In this document: in pieces, positions 1-7,419 of the stretch
Layout: each line of letters begins with the position of its first letter
Position numbering within the stretch: the stretch's first letter is position 1
DNA from: Comamonadaceae bacterium
Lineage (GTDB): Bacteria > Pseudomonadota > Gammaproteobacteria > Burkholderiales > Burkholderiaceae_C
Direction of reading: 5' to 3'
Length of the DNA: 64,000 nucleotides
Assembly (NCBI GenBank): GCA_027485235.1
Contig: JAIXRJ010000049.1
Coordinates: 16,095 to 80,094 of the forward strand
Program-made: the position numbers and the translations under genes
The notes under the pieces: generated by a model
What the model was told of the DNA's origin: nothing
The model's input: only the letters and a program-made list of their open reading frames with translations
Database searches by the model: none

Positions 1-1
1 G

Positions 2-181
2 GCCACCATGCGCAAAGATCTGCGCGCCATGTTGGCCCAAGGCCAAAGCACACAGCGAGAGATGCCACTGACCAGCTTGGCCTTGGCGCAGTTCAACCAA
101 GCTGCGCAAAACGGCTTGGACGACAAAGACTGCACCGAACTGCCCGTGTGGTGGTTGGCCCAAGGCGGCAAGCGCGCATGA
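2..181 (+). CDS. C-terminal end of an NAD(P)-dependent dehydrogenase, 3-hydroxyisobutyrate/6PGDH-like (partial)
   Basis: Only the last 59 codons are in the window; the frame is open from the left edge to a TGA at 179-181. The visible tail has a KDLR segment, then PLTSLAL and an FNQAAQ...GLDDKD segment. This is the usual ending of the all-helical C-terminal domain of beta-hydroxyacid dehydrogenases (3-hydroxyisobutyrate dehydrogenase and tartronate semialdehyde reductase family), in which the Lys-Asp pair packs near the active site. The family is inferred from this short tail, so the substrate cannot be stated. The gene converges on the Bug receptor gene at 230-1213, with a hairpin between them. 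Confidence 0.55.
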   Translation, partial: ATMRKDLRAMLAQGQSTQREMPLTSLALAQFNQAAQNGLDDKDCTELPVWWLAQGGKRA

Positions 182-197
182 TGTGAGCGCCGGCACC

Positions 198-222
198 CTG
201 GACCGGCCGTGGACCGGTCCAG
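198..222. terminator. Hairpin between convergent genes
   Basis: Perfect 9-bp arms CTGGACCGG (198-206) and CCGGTCCAG (214-222) enclose a 7-base loop. It lies between the stop of the dehydrogenase and the stop of the Bug receptor gene, so it could terminate both transcripts. There is no long T-run on either side, so intrinsic termination is only probable. Confidence 0.45.
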
Positions 223-229
223 CCGGGTC

Positions 230-1213
230 TTATTCGATTTTCATCTCGCGGATGATGCCGCGGAACTGGTCCATCTGCTTGCGCAAGATCGCGTCTTGAG
301 CGGCGGGGCTGGAGCCTACCGCTTCCGCGCCAAGGTCGGCCAAACGCTTGGCGACATCGGGGTGGCGAACCGCAGCCACCACTTCTTTGTTGAGGCGCTC
401 AATGATGTCTTTGGGGGTTTTGGCCGGCGCAAATACGCCGTTCCACCCTTCCAGTTCGAGGTTGGGAAAGCCCAGCTCCTTCACGGTCGGAATGTCCGGC
501 AAGCCTACAATCCGCTTGGATGCGGTGGTGGCCAGTGCTTTCAATGTGCCGGCCTTGAGTTCGGCCAACGAAGAAGACAGCTGATCACCCCCCACCTGCA
601 AGCGCCCCGCCAACAGCTCTTGCTTCAGGGGTGCCGCCCCCCGGAAGGGCACGTGTGTGATGTTGACGTTTGCATCTTTTTTGAACGCCTCGCCCAGCAC
701 ATGCATGGTCGACCCCGGGCCGGTCGAGCCGTAGTTGTATTGCAAGCTGGGGTTGGTTTTCAGCAAGTTGGCCAACTCGCGCAAGTCTTTGGCCGGCACC
801 GAGGGCGCAGCCGTCCAAATGAAGGGCACATAAATGGCAATCGAGACGCCTGCGAAATCCGTGTCCACATTGAACGGCAAGCGGTTGGCCAAAGCCTGCG
901 ACACCGCAGCCAATGGGAACGACAAGTTGTGCATCATGATGGTGTACCCATCGGCGGGCGACTTGGCCAGCAAGTCCGCACCAATGTTGCCGCCCGCACC
1001 GCCGCGGTTATCGACCGTGACGGCCTGACCCATGGACTCGCTCATTTTTTGAGCCACCAAACGGGCCACGATGTCGGTGGTGCCGCCCGCCGGGAAAGGC
1101 ACGATCATTTTGATGGGCTTGGACGGGTACGACTGTGCCAGCGCGCTGAGCGGCAGCAGGGCGGCTGTGAGCGCCACGGCCAAAATTCTTTTCAATGGGT
1201 GTTTCAAACGCAT
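230..1213 (-). CDS. Bug/TctC family periplasmic solute receptor
   Basis: This 327-residue protein begins with a basic N-terminus and a hydrophobic stretch ending ALAQ at about residue 27, a Sec signal peptide. The mature part has the Bug fold signatures: PIKMIVPFPAGGTTD near the start, DNRGGAGGNIGAD and, further on, the GSTGPGS and VPFRG segments. Bug proteins are high-affinity receptors for carboxylates and related compounds in the periplasm and sometimes work with TctAB permeases. No tctA or tctB gene is nearby, so this is an orphan receptor and its ligand cannot be predicted. It is divergent from a second Bug gene at 1555. Confidence 0.9.
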   Translation of the reverse strand: MRLKHPLKRILAVALTAALLPLSALAQSYPSKPIKMIVPFPAGGTTDIVARLVAQKMSESMGQAVTVDNRGGAGGNIGADLLAKSPADGYTIMMHNLSFPLAAVSQALANRLPFNVDTDFAGVSIAIYVPFIWTAAPSVPAKDLRELANLLKTNPSLQYNYGSTGPGSTMHVLGEAFKKDANVNITHVPFRGAAPLKQELLAGRLQVGGDQLSSSLAELKAGTLKALATTASKRIVGLPDIPTVKELGFPNLELEGWNGVFAPAKTPKDIIERLNKEVVAAVRHPDVAKRLADLGAEAVGSSPAAQDAILRKQMDQFRGIIREMKIE

Positions 1214-1329
1214 GTTGTCTCCTGATTATGGGGGGCCACTTTCGCAGGTGGCGCATCAGTATCACATAAAAAAAACGTCGATTTAGCCTCGTTATGCCCG
1301 CTTGTCGGGAGCCCAGACGGGCGCGAAGG

Positions 1330-1483
1330 GTGCCAGCCCTGCCCCCAGACCTGGTCGTCTTTCAGTTCACACCAAGCCATGCGCTGGGGGCTTTTGGAAA
1401 ACACGGCCCCGCTGCACACCCGCTTCCTCGGCAGGGTGGGCTGTTCGCCTGATTCAAAGCCGTCACGGTCAGTGAATACCCTC
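1330..1483 (-). pseudogene. Degenerate C-terminal remnant of a TIGR02450 Trp-rich protein gene
   Basis: On the minus strand this stretch encodes AVFSKSPQRMAWCELKDDQ followed by VWGQGW. It aligns with AVFSKAVQRVAWRDLRDDS and VWRQGW in the intact gene at 2672-2893. The conserved N-terminal half (NPKKLLLTKWTAV) is absent upstream, and the frame runs on past the usual terminal Trp without a stop. It therefore reads as the truncated remains of a second copy, sitting in the 341-bp gap between the two Bug genes. Confidence 0.6.
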
Positions 1484-1554
1484 TGTGAATCCCCCATTCG
1501 AAGTGTTTCAATCCTCTGTTGTATTGATTCACCTGATTTGAGGAACCCCAAACC

Positions 1555-2535
1555 ATGACCAACCGTCGCCAACTGATGCAAGGCGCTGCAGCCACCCTGC
1601 TGGGCCTGACCCATCTGCCCAACTTTGCACAAACTCGCCTGGAAAATCTGCGCATCATTGTGGGTTTCCCGCCCGGTGGTACGACCGATGCCTTTGCCCG
1701 CCGCATCGCTGAGAAGATGCGTGGCACTTACGCCAACAACGTCATCGTGGACAACAAACCCGGCGCTGGCGGCCAAATCGGCGTCACCACCCTCAAGTCT
1801 GCGGCGGCCGATGGGGCCCACATCCTGTATTCGCCCGCCTCCATGCTGACGATTTACCCGCACTCTTACACCCGGCTGAGTTACGCGCAGTCCGATGTGA
1901 CCCCCATCGGCATTGGACATTCCACCGACCACGCTTTCGTGGTGGGCCCTGCCGTGCCCGATTCGGTCAAAAACATCAAGGACTTTGTCGAGTGGGCCAA
2001 GGCCAATCCTGGCAAAGCCAGCATTGGCAACCCCGCAGCGGGCTCCATGCCGCACTTGCTGGCGGGTCGCTTGGCCATGCTGGGTGGTTTTCAAATCACC
2101 AACGTCCCTTTCCCGGGCTCTGGCCCCGCCATTCCACAAGTCATGGGCGGGCAGCTTGCGGGCATGTCGTCGCCTTTGGGCGACTGGGTTCAGCACCACA
2201 AAGGCGGCAAAGTCCGGATTTTGGCCACCTCAGGCCCCGATCGGGCAGTTTTCACCCCCGATGTGCCCACCTACCGCGAGCAAGGCTTTGGCGAGTTGCT
2301 GGTGCGCGAATGGTTTGGTTTCTTCGCGCCTGCAGGGGTGAGCGAAGCGGTCAAGCAAAACCTGAATGCGGCGCTGCGCCAGGCCATGAGCCAGCAAGAC
2401 ATCCGGGACTTTGTGACCCCTTTGGCCGCCAACCTGGAGGCCAGCACTTCGGCTGAACACACGCGTCGTCTGGGCGAAGACTCGGAAATGGCCCGGCGTT
2501 TGGTGACAGCCCTGGGCTTCAAAGCCGACTCTTGA
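1555..2535 (+). CDS. Bug/TctC family periplasmic solute receptor (second copy)
   Basis: This 326-residue protein has an N-terminal NRRQLMQGAAA segment and hydrophobic stretch ending near NFAQ, consistent with Tat or Sec export. The mature domain carries the Bug signatures VGFPPGGTTD, DNKPGAGGQIG and NVPFPGSGPA. A GAGG ribosome-binding site lies about 10 bases before the ATG. It is clearly diverged from the Bug protein at 230-1213, so this is not a recent duplication. Bug receptors are greatly expanded in Burkholderiales; no permease genes accompany it and the ligand is unknown. Confidence 0.9.
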   Translation: MTNRRQLMQGAAATLLGLTHLPNFAQTRLENLRIIVGFPPGGTTDAFARRIAEKMRGTYANNVIVDNKPGAGGQIGVTTLKSAAADGAHILYSPASMLTIYPHSYTRLSYAQSDVTPIGIGHSTDHAFVVGPAVPDSVKNIKDFVEWAKANPGKASIGNPAAGSMPHLLAGRLAMLGGFQITNVPFPGSGPAIPQVMGGQLAGMSSPLGDWVQHHKGGKVRILATSGPDRAVFTPDVPTYREQGFGELLVREWFGFFAPAGVSEAVKQNLNAALRQAMSQQDIRDFVTPLAANLEASTSAEHTRRLGEDSEMARRLVTALGFKADS

Positions 2536-2639
2536 TCTCCCAGCGCCCATGCCAGGGTAGCCAGCCCACTGTGCCTTGACCGCTGGTCAAAGCCTGGTCA
2601 GGTCGCCCGTGGCCCCGTGACCTTGCGGACAGGCCCGTG

Positions 2640-2671
2640 GCACCGAATCGAACCACTTGGCGATTCGGTGC
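2640..2671 (-). terminator. Perfect 11-bp stem hairpin after the Trp-rich protein gene
   Basis: Arms GCACCGAATCG and CGATTCGGTGC pair perfectly around a 10-base loop. It starts directly after the stop codon of the minus-strand gene at 2672-2893. It has no T-run, so it may be an RNA-stabilising hairpin rather than an intrinsic terminator. Confidence 0.5.
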
Positions 2672-2893
2672 TCAAACCCAGCCTTGGCGCCAGACGCTGT
2701 CATCGCGCAGATCACGCCAAGCCACCCGCTGGACCGCCTTGGAAAACACCGCTTCGATTTCCACCGTTTCAATCGGATCGGTGGGCAAAAGGGGTTGAAT
2801 GACCCGACTGACCAAAAAGTGTTTTTGCTTGGCCACGGGCTTGACGGCGGTCCATTTGGTCAGCAGCAGTTTTTTGGGGTTCAAAGAGTTCAT
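2672..2893 (-). CDS. TIGR02450 (DUF2389) family Trp-rich protein
   Basis: This 73-residue protein has the family pattern from end to end: NPKKLLLTKWTAV at the N-terminus, then KQKHFLVSRVI, EAVFSK, AWRDLRDD and a terminal RQGW. The start is the ATG at 2893, because the family begins a few residues before NPKK; the frame stays open upstream without family similarity. The function of the family is unknown. It is small, basic and probably cytoplasmic. A degenerate second copy lies at 1330-1483. Confidence 0.8.
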   Translation of the reverse strand: MNSLNPKKLLLTKWTAVKPVAKQKHFLVSRVIQPLLPTDPIETVEIEAVFSKAVQRVAWRDLRDDSVWRQGWV

Positions 2894-3081
2894 GGTGTGA
2901 GGCCCATCAAGGTTGCGGCAAATGGTCCAAAGCCGATTGTTTTGAAGTTTGCATTGTCGCAGTTGAGCCGTGGTCACTGAGGCATTCCGTCACCCCACCC
3001 GGTGCAGCGGCTGTCATCTGCGCTACTGAAAATCGCCCGGAATCTTGGCGCAGCCGCCGCGCAAGGGCTAGTATTGCCCCC

Positions 3082-3240
3082 ATGCAAAAGCAGCTGTACA
3101 TCCTGATCGGCGCATCCCTTGGCATGGGCTTGGCCATCCGCCACCGATTGCGGCAGGGCGCGCATGAACGGATGACGATCTCCCGTCGCGCCGAGGAGGA
3201 CCTGGCAGTTGCAGCCAGAAAGGCTGCGGCCTCCCAGATC
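3082..3240 (+). pseudogene. Remnant of the N-terminus of a short-chain dehydrogenase
   Basis: The first 50 or so codons read LYILIGASLGMGLAI and, later, TISRRAEEDLA. This resembles the first beta strand, the glycine-rich NAD(P) loop (normally TGASxGMGxA) and the second strand of an SDR enzyme. The Thr of the TG motif is Ile here. After about 50 residues the similarity stops and the frame runs into the leader of bktB, with no catalytic YxxxK. I read it as a truncated relic; it could still be a short expressed ORF. Family assignment rests on a short stretch. Confidence 0.4.
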
Positions 3241-3289
3241 GACACCGATTGGTTTTTTGTTTTTTTATTCCCCTGTTGGAGACATTCCC

Positions 3290-4474
3290 ATGAGCCGTGA
3301 AGTTGTTGTTGTCAGCGGTGTGCGCACCGCGATTGGTACTTTTGGTGGCAGCCTCAAAGACATTCCACCGACCGACTTGGCCGCGCAAGTGGTGCGCGAG
3401 TCGCTGGTCCGCGCCGGCGTGTCGGGTCAAGACGTGGGCCATGTGGTGTTCGGCCATGTGGTCAACACCGAACCCAAAGACATGTATTTGTCGCGCGTGG
3501 CGGCCATCCATGGCGGCTGCGCTGAGGCCACGCCAGCTTACAACGTGAACCGCCTGTGCGGCTCGGGCTTGCAAGCCATCGTGAACGCCAGCCAATCGAT
3601 TTTGCTGGGCGACTGCGACATCGCCATTGGCGGCGGCGCAGAGAACATGAGCCGCGTGCCCTATGCGAGCTTGAACACCCGCTGGGGTGCCCGCATGGGT
3701 GACACCCAAATGGTCGACATGATGGTCGGCGCCCTGCACGACCCCTTTCACAAGATTCACATGGGCGTGACGGCCGAAAACGTGGCCGCCCAGTACGGCA
3801 TCACCCGCGAGATGCAGGACGCCCTGGCGGTCGAAAGTCACAACCGCGCCGAGCGCGCCACGCTGGAAGGCCGCTTCAAAGAGCAGATCATGCCGGTCAT
3901 GCTGAAAAGCAAAAAAGGCGACGTGGCCTATGCCACCGACGAGCACTTCCGCCCCGGTTGCAAGCTTGAAGACATGGCCAAGCTCAAGCCGGTGTTCGTG
4001 AAGGAAAACGGCACCGTGACCGCAGGCAACGCCTCGGGCATCAACGACGCCGCGGCTGCTGTGGTGCTGATGGAAGCCGGTGCCGCCAAGGCGCGTGGGG
4101 CCAAGCCCATGGCCCGCCTGGTGGCTTATGCCCACACCGGTCTGGACCCCAAGATCATGGGCGTGGGCCCGATCTCGGCCACACACGCGGTGCTCAAAAA
4201 AACCGGACTCTCCGTGAACGATTTGGACGTGATCGAGGCCAATGAAGCCTTTGCCGCCCAAGCCTGCGCCGTGACGCGCGAACTGGGTCTGGACCCGGCC
4301 AAGGTCAACCCCAACGGCTCGGGCATTTCGCTGGGCCACCCCATCGGCGCGACGGGTGCCTTGATCACCGTGAAGGCGCTGTACGAGCTGCAGCGTGTGA
4401 ATGGCCGCTACGCGCTTGTGACCATGTGCATCGGCGGCGGTCAGGGCATTGCGGCGATTTTTGAGCGGATGTGA
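3290..4474 (+). CDS. bktB: Beta-ketothiolase BktB (acetyl-CoA C-acyltransferase)
   Basis: This 394-residue thiolase condenses acyl-CoA with acetyl-CoA or cleaves 3-ketoacyl-CoA, supplying polyhydroxyalkanoate synthesis or beta-oxidation in the cytoplasm. The nucleophilic Cys is Cys90 in NRLCGSG. The C-terminal half holds the NEAFAAQ, GHPIGATGA (active-site His) and CIGGGQG (second Cys) motifs. The sequence tracks Cupriavidus BktB closely from SREVVVVSGVRTAIG to the terminal GIAAIFER. The ATG at 3290 is chosen because GGAGA lies just upstream and the thiolase fold starts there. It stands alone and converges on the dioxygenase gene at 4571. Confidence 0.93.
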   Translation: MSREVVVVSGVRTAIGTFGGSLKDIPPTDLAAQVVRESLVRAGVSGQDVGHVVFGHVVNTEPKDMYLSRVAAIHGGCAEATPAYNVNRLCGSGLQAIVNASQSILLGDCDIAIGGGAENMSRVPYASLNTRWGARMGDTQMVDMMVGALHDPFHKIHMGVTAENVAAQYGITREMQDALAVESHNRAERATLEGRFKEQIMPVMLKSKKGDVAYATDEHFRPGCKLEDMAKLKPVFVKENGTVTAGNASGINDAAAAVVLMEAGAAKARGAKPMARLVAYAHTGLDPKIMGVGPISATHAVLKKTGLSVNDLDVIEANEAFAAQACAVTRELGLDPAKVNPNGSGISLGHPIGATGALITVKALYELQRVNGRYALVTMCIGGGQGIAAIFERM

Positions 4475-4570
4475 ATTTCAAGACACGCGCCTGTTCGGGC
4501 ATGGCCAAAGTGGCAGGCACCTCAGCCGTGCTCGCACCCAGGACTGGATCCGGGGTCCATGTCCAAAGAT

Positions 4571-5335
4571 TCAAGGCGAATCAGCAGCCCGCGCCGTCGG
4601 CTCATCCAAGAAACCACCCGATCGCAGCGTGATGACCAGCGTGTCGCGCCAACCGCCGGCTTGCTCGGGTTGGATGGGCGTGGTTTCGTGGATCACACGT
4701 GTGTCGTCCAGCAGCAGAACCGACCAAGGCTCGGTCAGGGTGAAGCGCTGGCCGCGGGGACTGTCCATGTCAAACACCCGCGTCTCTCCGCCTTTGATGC
4801 CGTGGCGACCCACCAAAAACACCGCCACCCAATTCACGCCATCACGGTGCGCGCCTTCTGGCGTGGGCCGGCCGATGCCACCGGTGGTATCGATGCGAAA
4901 CTGGTGGGCTTCAGTGAACCAGGTCTGCTCGCCCTGGGCGGCAGAGGCCACACGGCCCAGCCAGCACAACAATTTTTGCCACGCCGCTTGCTGCAACACC
5001 TCGGCGGCCATGGGATCGAACCAGCGCTGCATGCCACCGTGCAAGGCGTTGTACGACAAGGGCTGCCAATGGGCCCGGTGCGGCACGGCCAGCGCCAGGT
5101 CGCCGGTGACTTCATAGCTGGCGTGGCGCCTGCGGCGGTAACGCCCACCGTCTTTCAGGTACTGGTCAGGCGGCAAGTCGTGCCAACTGGGCTCCAGTGC
5201 TGGCAAGGCATCGAGCGGTATGCCCGCCAAAGCGCAAACGCTGGCAGCACCCAAGACTGCAAAGCCTTGATCTGCCAAGGTGGCATTCAAAAGATCAGGC
5301 GATGTCAGCGGGGGCTGCAGCAGTTGTTGGGGCAT
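4571..5335 (-). CDS. 2OG-Fe(II) dioxygenase family protein (BsmA/isoleucine hydroxylase-like)
   Basis: This 254-residue protein has the iron ligands of a 2-oxoglutarate dioxygenase: His163 and Asp165 in AHRDGVNWV, His216 in VIHETTP, and Arg230 in GWRDTLVITLR as the likely 2-oxoglutarate anchor. Overall it fits the 2OG-Fe_Oxy_2 family (PF10014), which includes free amino-acid hydroxylases. It is the last gene of a four-gene operon and begins 20 bases after the stop of the methionine synthase-like gene. That neighbour makes an amino-acid or sulfur-amino-acid substrate plausible, but this is an inference. The start ATG at 5335 lacks a strong Shine-Dalgarno, so translational coupling is possible. 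Confidence 0.75.
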   Translation of the reverse strand: MPQQLLQPPLTSPDLLNATLADQGFAVLGAASVCALAGIPLDALPALEPSWHDLPPDQYLKDGGRYRRRRHASYEVTGDLALAVPHRAHWQPLSYNALHGGMQRWFDPMAAEVLQQAAWQKLLCWLGRVASAAQGEQTWFTEAHQFRIDTTGGIGRPTPEGAHRDGVNWVAVFLVGRHGIKGGETRVFDMDSPRGQRFTLTEPWSVLLLDDTRVIHETTPIQPEQAGGWRDTLVITLRSGGFLDEPTARAADSP

Positions 5336-5355
5336 GGGTGTCACAGTTTTGGGTT

Positions 5356-6375
5356 TCAGGCGTAGCGTTGGCTGGCCAGCTTGGCGCCTTCGGCCAGCGC
5401 CTTGAGTTTGGCCTCGGCCACGGCGCGACTCATCGGAGCCAGGCCGCAGTTGGTGCAGGCAATCAAGCGGTGCTTGGGCACAAACTGCAAGGCGCGGCCA
5501 ATGGTGTCGGCGATTTCTTCGGGCGTTTCGATGACCGGGTTGGCCACGTCGATCACACCCACCATCACGTCTTTGCCTTCGAGCAGCTTCATCATTTCCA
5601 TCGGCACATGCGAGTGCATGCACTCCAGACTGACCTGCTGGATGCTGCTCTTGGCCAAGGCTGGGAACACCTTTTCGTACTGCCGCCACTCTTGACCCAA
5701 CGTCTCTTTCCATTTGTTGTTGGCCTCGATGCCATAGCCGTAACAAATGTGCACGGCCGTGGTACAGGTCAAGCCCCGCGCAGCGATTTCAAGCGCCTGC
5801 ACGCCCCAGTCGGCCGCTTCGTCCATGTAGACGTTGAAAGCAGGCTCGTCGAATTGGATGATGTCCACACCATCGGCTTGCAACGCCAGCGCTTCTTGGT
5901 TCAGCAGCTCGGCAAAGGCCATGGCCATCTTGACCTTGTCGCCATAAAAACGGTCGGCCACGGTGTCCACAATCGTCATCGGACCGGGCAAGGTGAATTT
6001 CAGTTTTTTCTGGGTGTGGGCACGCGCAAGTTGGGCTTCAAAGGCGTGCACGCGGCCTTTGAGGCGCAGCGGCGCGATGACTTGTGGCACTTGCGCGTCG
6101 TAGCGGTTGTTGCGGATGCCCATGGTGACTTTGTTCACAAAGTCGATGCCCTCGACCTGCTCGACAAAGCCGTGCACAAAGTGCTGACGGGCTTGTTCGC
6201 CGTCACCGATCACGTCCAGCCCAGCGTCTTCTTGCGCCTTGATCCACAGGAGCGTGGCATCGGCCTTGGCTTGCTGCAACTCGGGGCCTTGGGTGGTCCA
6301 CTGGGGCCAGAGTTTTTCGGTTTCGGCAAGCCAAGCGGGTTTGGGCAAGCTGCCAGCGATCGCAGTGGTGAACAT
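5356..6375 (-). CDS. Stand-alone core methionine synthase (MetE C-terminal domain, MesD-like)
   Basis: This 339-residue protein is only the catalytic half of cobalamin-independent methionine synthase. The likely zinc ligands are His209 and Cys211 (VHICYGYG), Glu251 (SLECMHSH) and Cys310 (CTNCGLAP). Other family blocks are AGSLPKPAWLA, DGEQARQHFV, TLPGPMT and QFDEPAFNVY. From memory it resembles MesD proteins of Acinetobacter and other proteobacteria, which transfer a methyl group to homocysteine and need a partner, MesX (DUF1852). No DUF1852 gene is in this window. AAGGA lies 7 bases before the ATG. It is the third gene of the operon. Confidence 0.8.
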   Translation of the reverse strand: MFTTAIAGSLPKPAWLAETEKLWPQWTTQGPELQQAKADATLLWIKAQEDAGLDVIGDGEQARQHFVHGFVEQVEGIDFVNKVTMGIRNNRYDAQVPQVIAPLRLKGRVHAFEAQLARAHTQKKLKFTLPGPMTIVDTVADRFYGDKVKMAMAFAELLNQEALALQADGVDIIQFDEPAFNVYMDEAADWGVQALEIAARGLTCTTAVHICYGYGIEANNKWKETLGQEWRQYEKVFPALAKSSIQQVSLECMHSHVPMEMMKLLEGKDVMVGVIDVANPVIETPEEIADTIGRALQFVPKHRLIACTNCGLAPMSRAVAEAKLKALAEGAKLASQRYA

Positions 6376-6405
6376 CTCAAAGTCCTTGGGTTAAAAATTC
6401 AAAGC

Positions 6406-7419
6406 TCAGCAGTTTGCCGCAAGCGCAAATTCTTGGGCGAGCAATTCGTAGGAGCGCATTTGGGCCGCAGGGTCATGCGTCCAGGTGATGAGCACCAACT
6501 CTTGCACTTGCAGCCGCGCCGCCAATTGGCGCAGCTTGCGGCCCACGGTGGCGGCCGAGCCGATCAAGGCCGACTCGCGCAAGCGCTCCAGCGCAAACTG
6601 CTCGGCTGGGCTGTAAGCGCGCGCCGCTTCTTCGGGCGGCAGCAGGGCACCGATGCGGCCCAAGTTACGGTCCATCTTCCAGCGGGCACGGCTTTCAAAC
6701 AGGCGCAGCGCTTCTTCATCCGTGTCGGCTGCGAGGGCCCAGACACACAGGGCGGCAGATGGCTTTTGCAGGCCCGCACTGGGGCGGAAGGTTTCGCGGT
6801 AAATCTGCAGCGCCTCGTCAGCGCCTTGTCCGTCAGTGATGAAGTAGGCAAAGGCATACGGCAGCCCCAAATGCCCCGCCAACTGCGCGCCGTAATCCGA
6901 GCTGCCCAGCATCCACACGTCGGGCGTTGTCTCTGACAGCGGGTAGGCATAGACGTTGTGCCCGGGGTGTCCTGGCGGCAAGTTGTGCCCACTGACCCAG
7001 GCTTGCAGTTCCATGACCTGCTGCGGAAAACGCTCCGAGGCATGGCGGTCGGGGTTGAGCAACTGGGCGGTGCGCCCGTCGCTGCCCGGCGCGCGGCCCA
7101 CGCCCAAATCAATGCGGCCCGGGGCCAAAGCATCGAGCACACGAAACTGCTCAGCCACCTTGAGGGCCGCGTAATGCGGCAGCATCACGCCCGCGCTGCC
7201 AATGCGAATGCGCTGGGTGCGGGCGGCAATGGCGGCCATCAAAACCTCGGGGGCGGTGCCCACGATGCTGGGGTGGCTGTGGTGCTCGCTCACCCAAAAG
7301 CGGTGGTAGCCCCAGGCCTCTGCCTGCTCGGCCAGCGCGAGGGTCTGGCGGATGGTGGCGTCTTGGCCGCGCCCGTCGGCGGCGGCAGATTGGTCCAGGA
7401 CGGAAAGTTTCAGGCTCAT
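6406..7419 (-). CDS. LLM-class (luciferase-like) flavin-dependent oxidoreductase
   Basis: This 337-residue protein belongs to the group of bacterial luciferase-like monooxygenases that have one chain and use reduced flavin. Characteristic blocks are LSVLDQS at the N-terminus, WVSEHHSHPSI, GSAGVMLPHYAALKVAEQF, GRIDLGVGRAPGSD and a central WMLGSSDYGAQLA. The ATG at 7419 overlaps the TGA of the acyl-CoA ligase by four bases (ATGA), so the two are translationally coupled. The methionine synthase-like gene follows after 30 bases. The substrate is unknown. Confidence 0.85.
   Translation of the reverse strand: MSLKLSVLDQSAAADGRGQDATIRQTLALAEQAEAWGYHRFWVSEHHSHPSIVGTAPEVLMAAIAARTQRIRIGSAGVMLPHYAALKVAEQFRVLDALAPGRIDLGVGRAPGSDGRTAQLLNPDRHASERFPQQVMELQAWVSGHNLPPGHPGHNVYAYPLSETTPDVWMLGSSDYGAQLAGHLGLPYAFAYFITDGQGADEALQIYRETFRPSAGLQKPSAALCVWALAADTDEEALRLFESRARWKMDRNLGRIGALLPPEEAARAYSPAEQFALERLRESALIGSAATVGRKLRQLAARLQVQELVLITWTHDPAAQMRSYELLAQEFALAANC

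Noticed and set aside
1204..2199. Long minus-strand frame of 331 codons over the second Bug gene
   Set aside because: Only its end part (1330-1483) resembles a protein family. The rest is the mirror of the Bug receptor gene, so I list just the TIGR02450 remnant.
2640..2671. Possible tRNA, because of a GGTTCGATTC-like string on the minus strand
   Set aside because: There is no acceptor stem, D arm or anticodon arm at the right distances. The string is one side of a simple 11-bp hairpin.
5197..6936. Plus-strand open frame of 579 codons
   Set aside because: It is antisense to the methionine synthase-like and dioxygenase genes. The translation is rich in His, Gln and Arg with no family motif, as expected for the mirror of GC-rich coding DNA.
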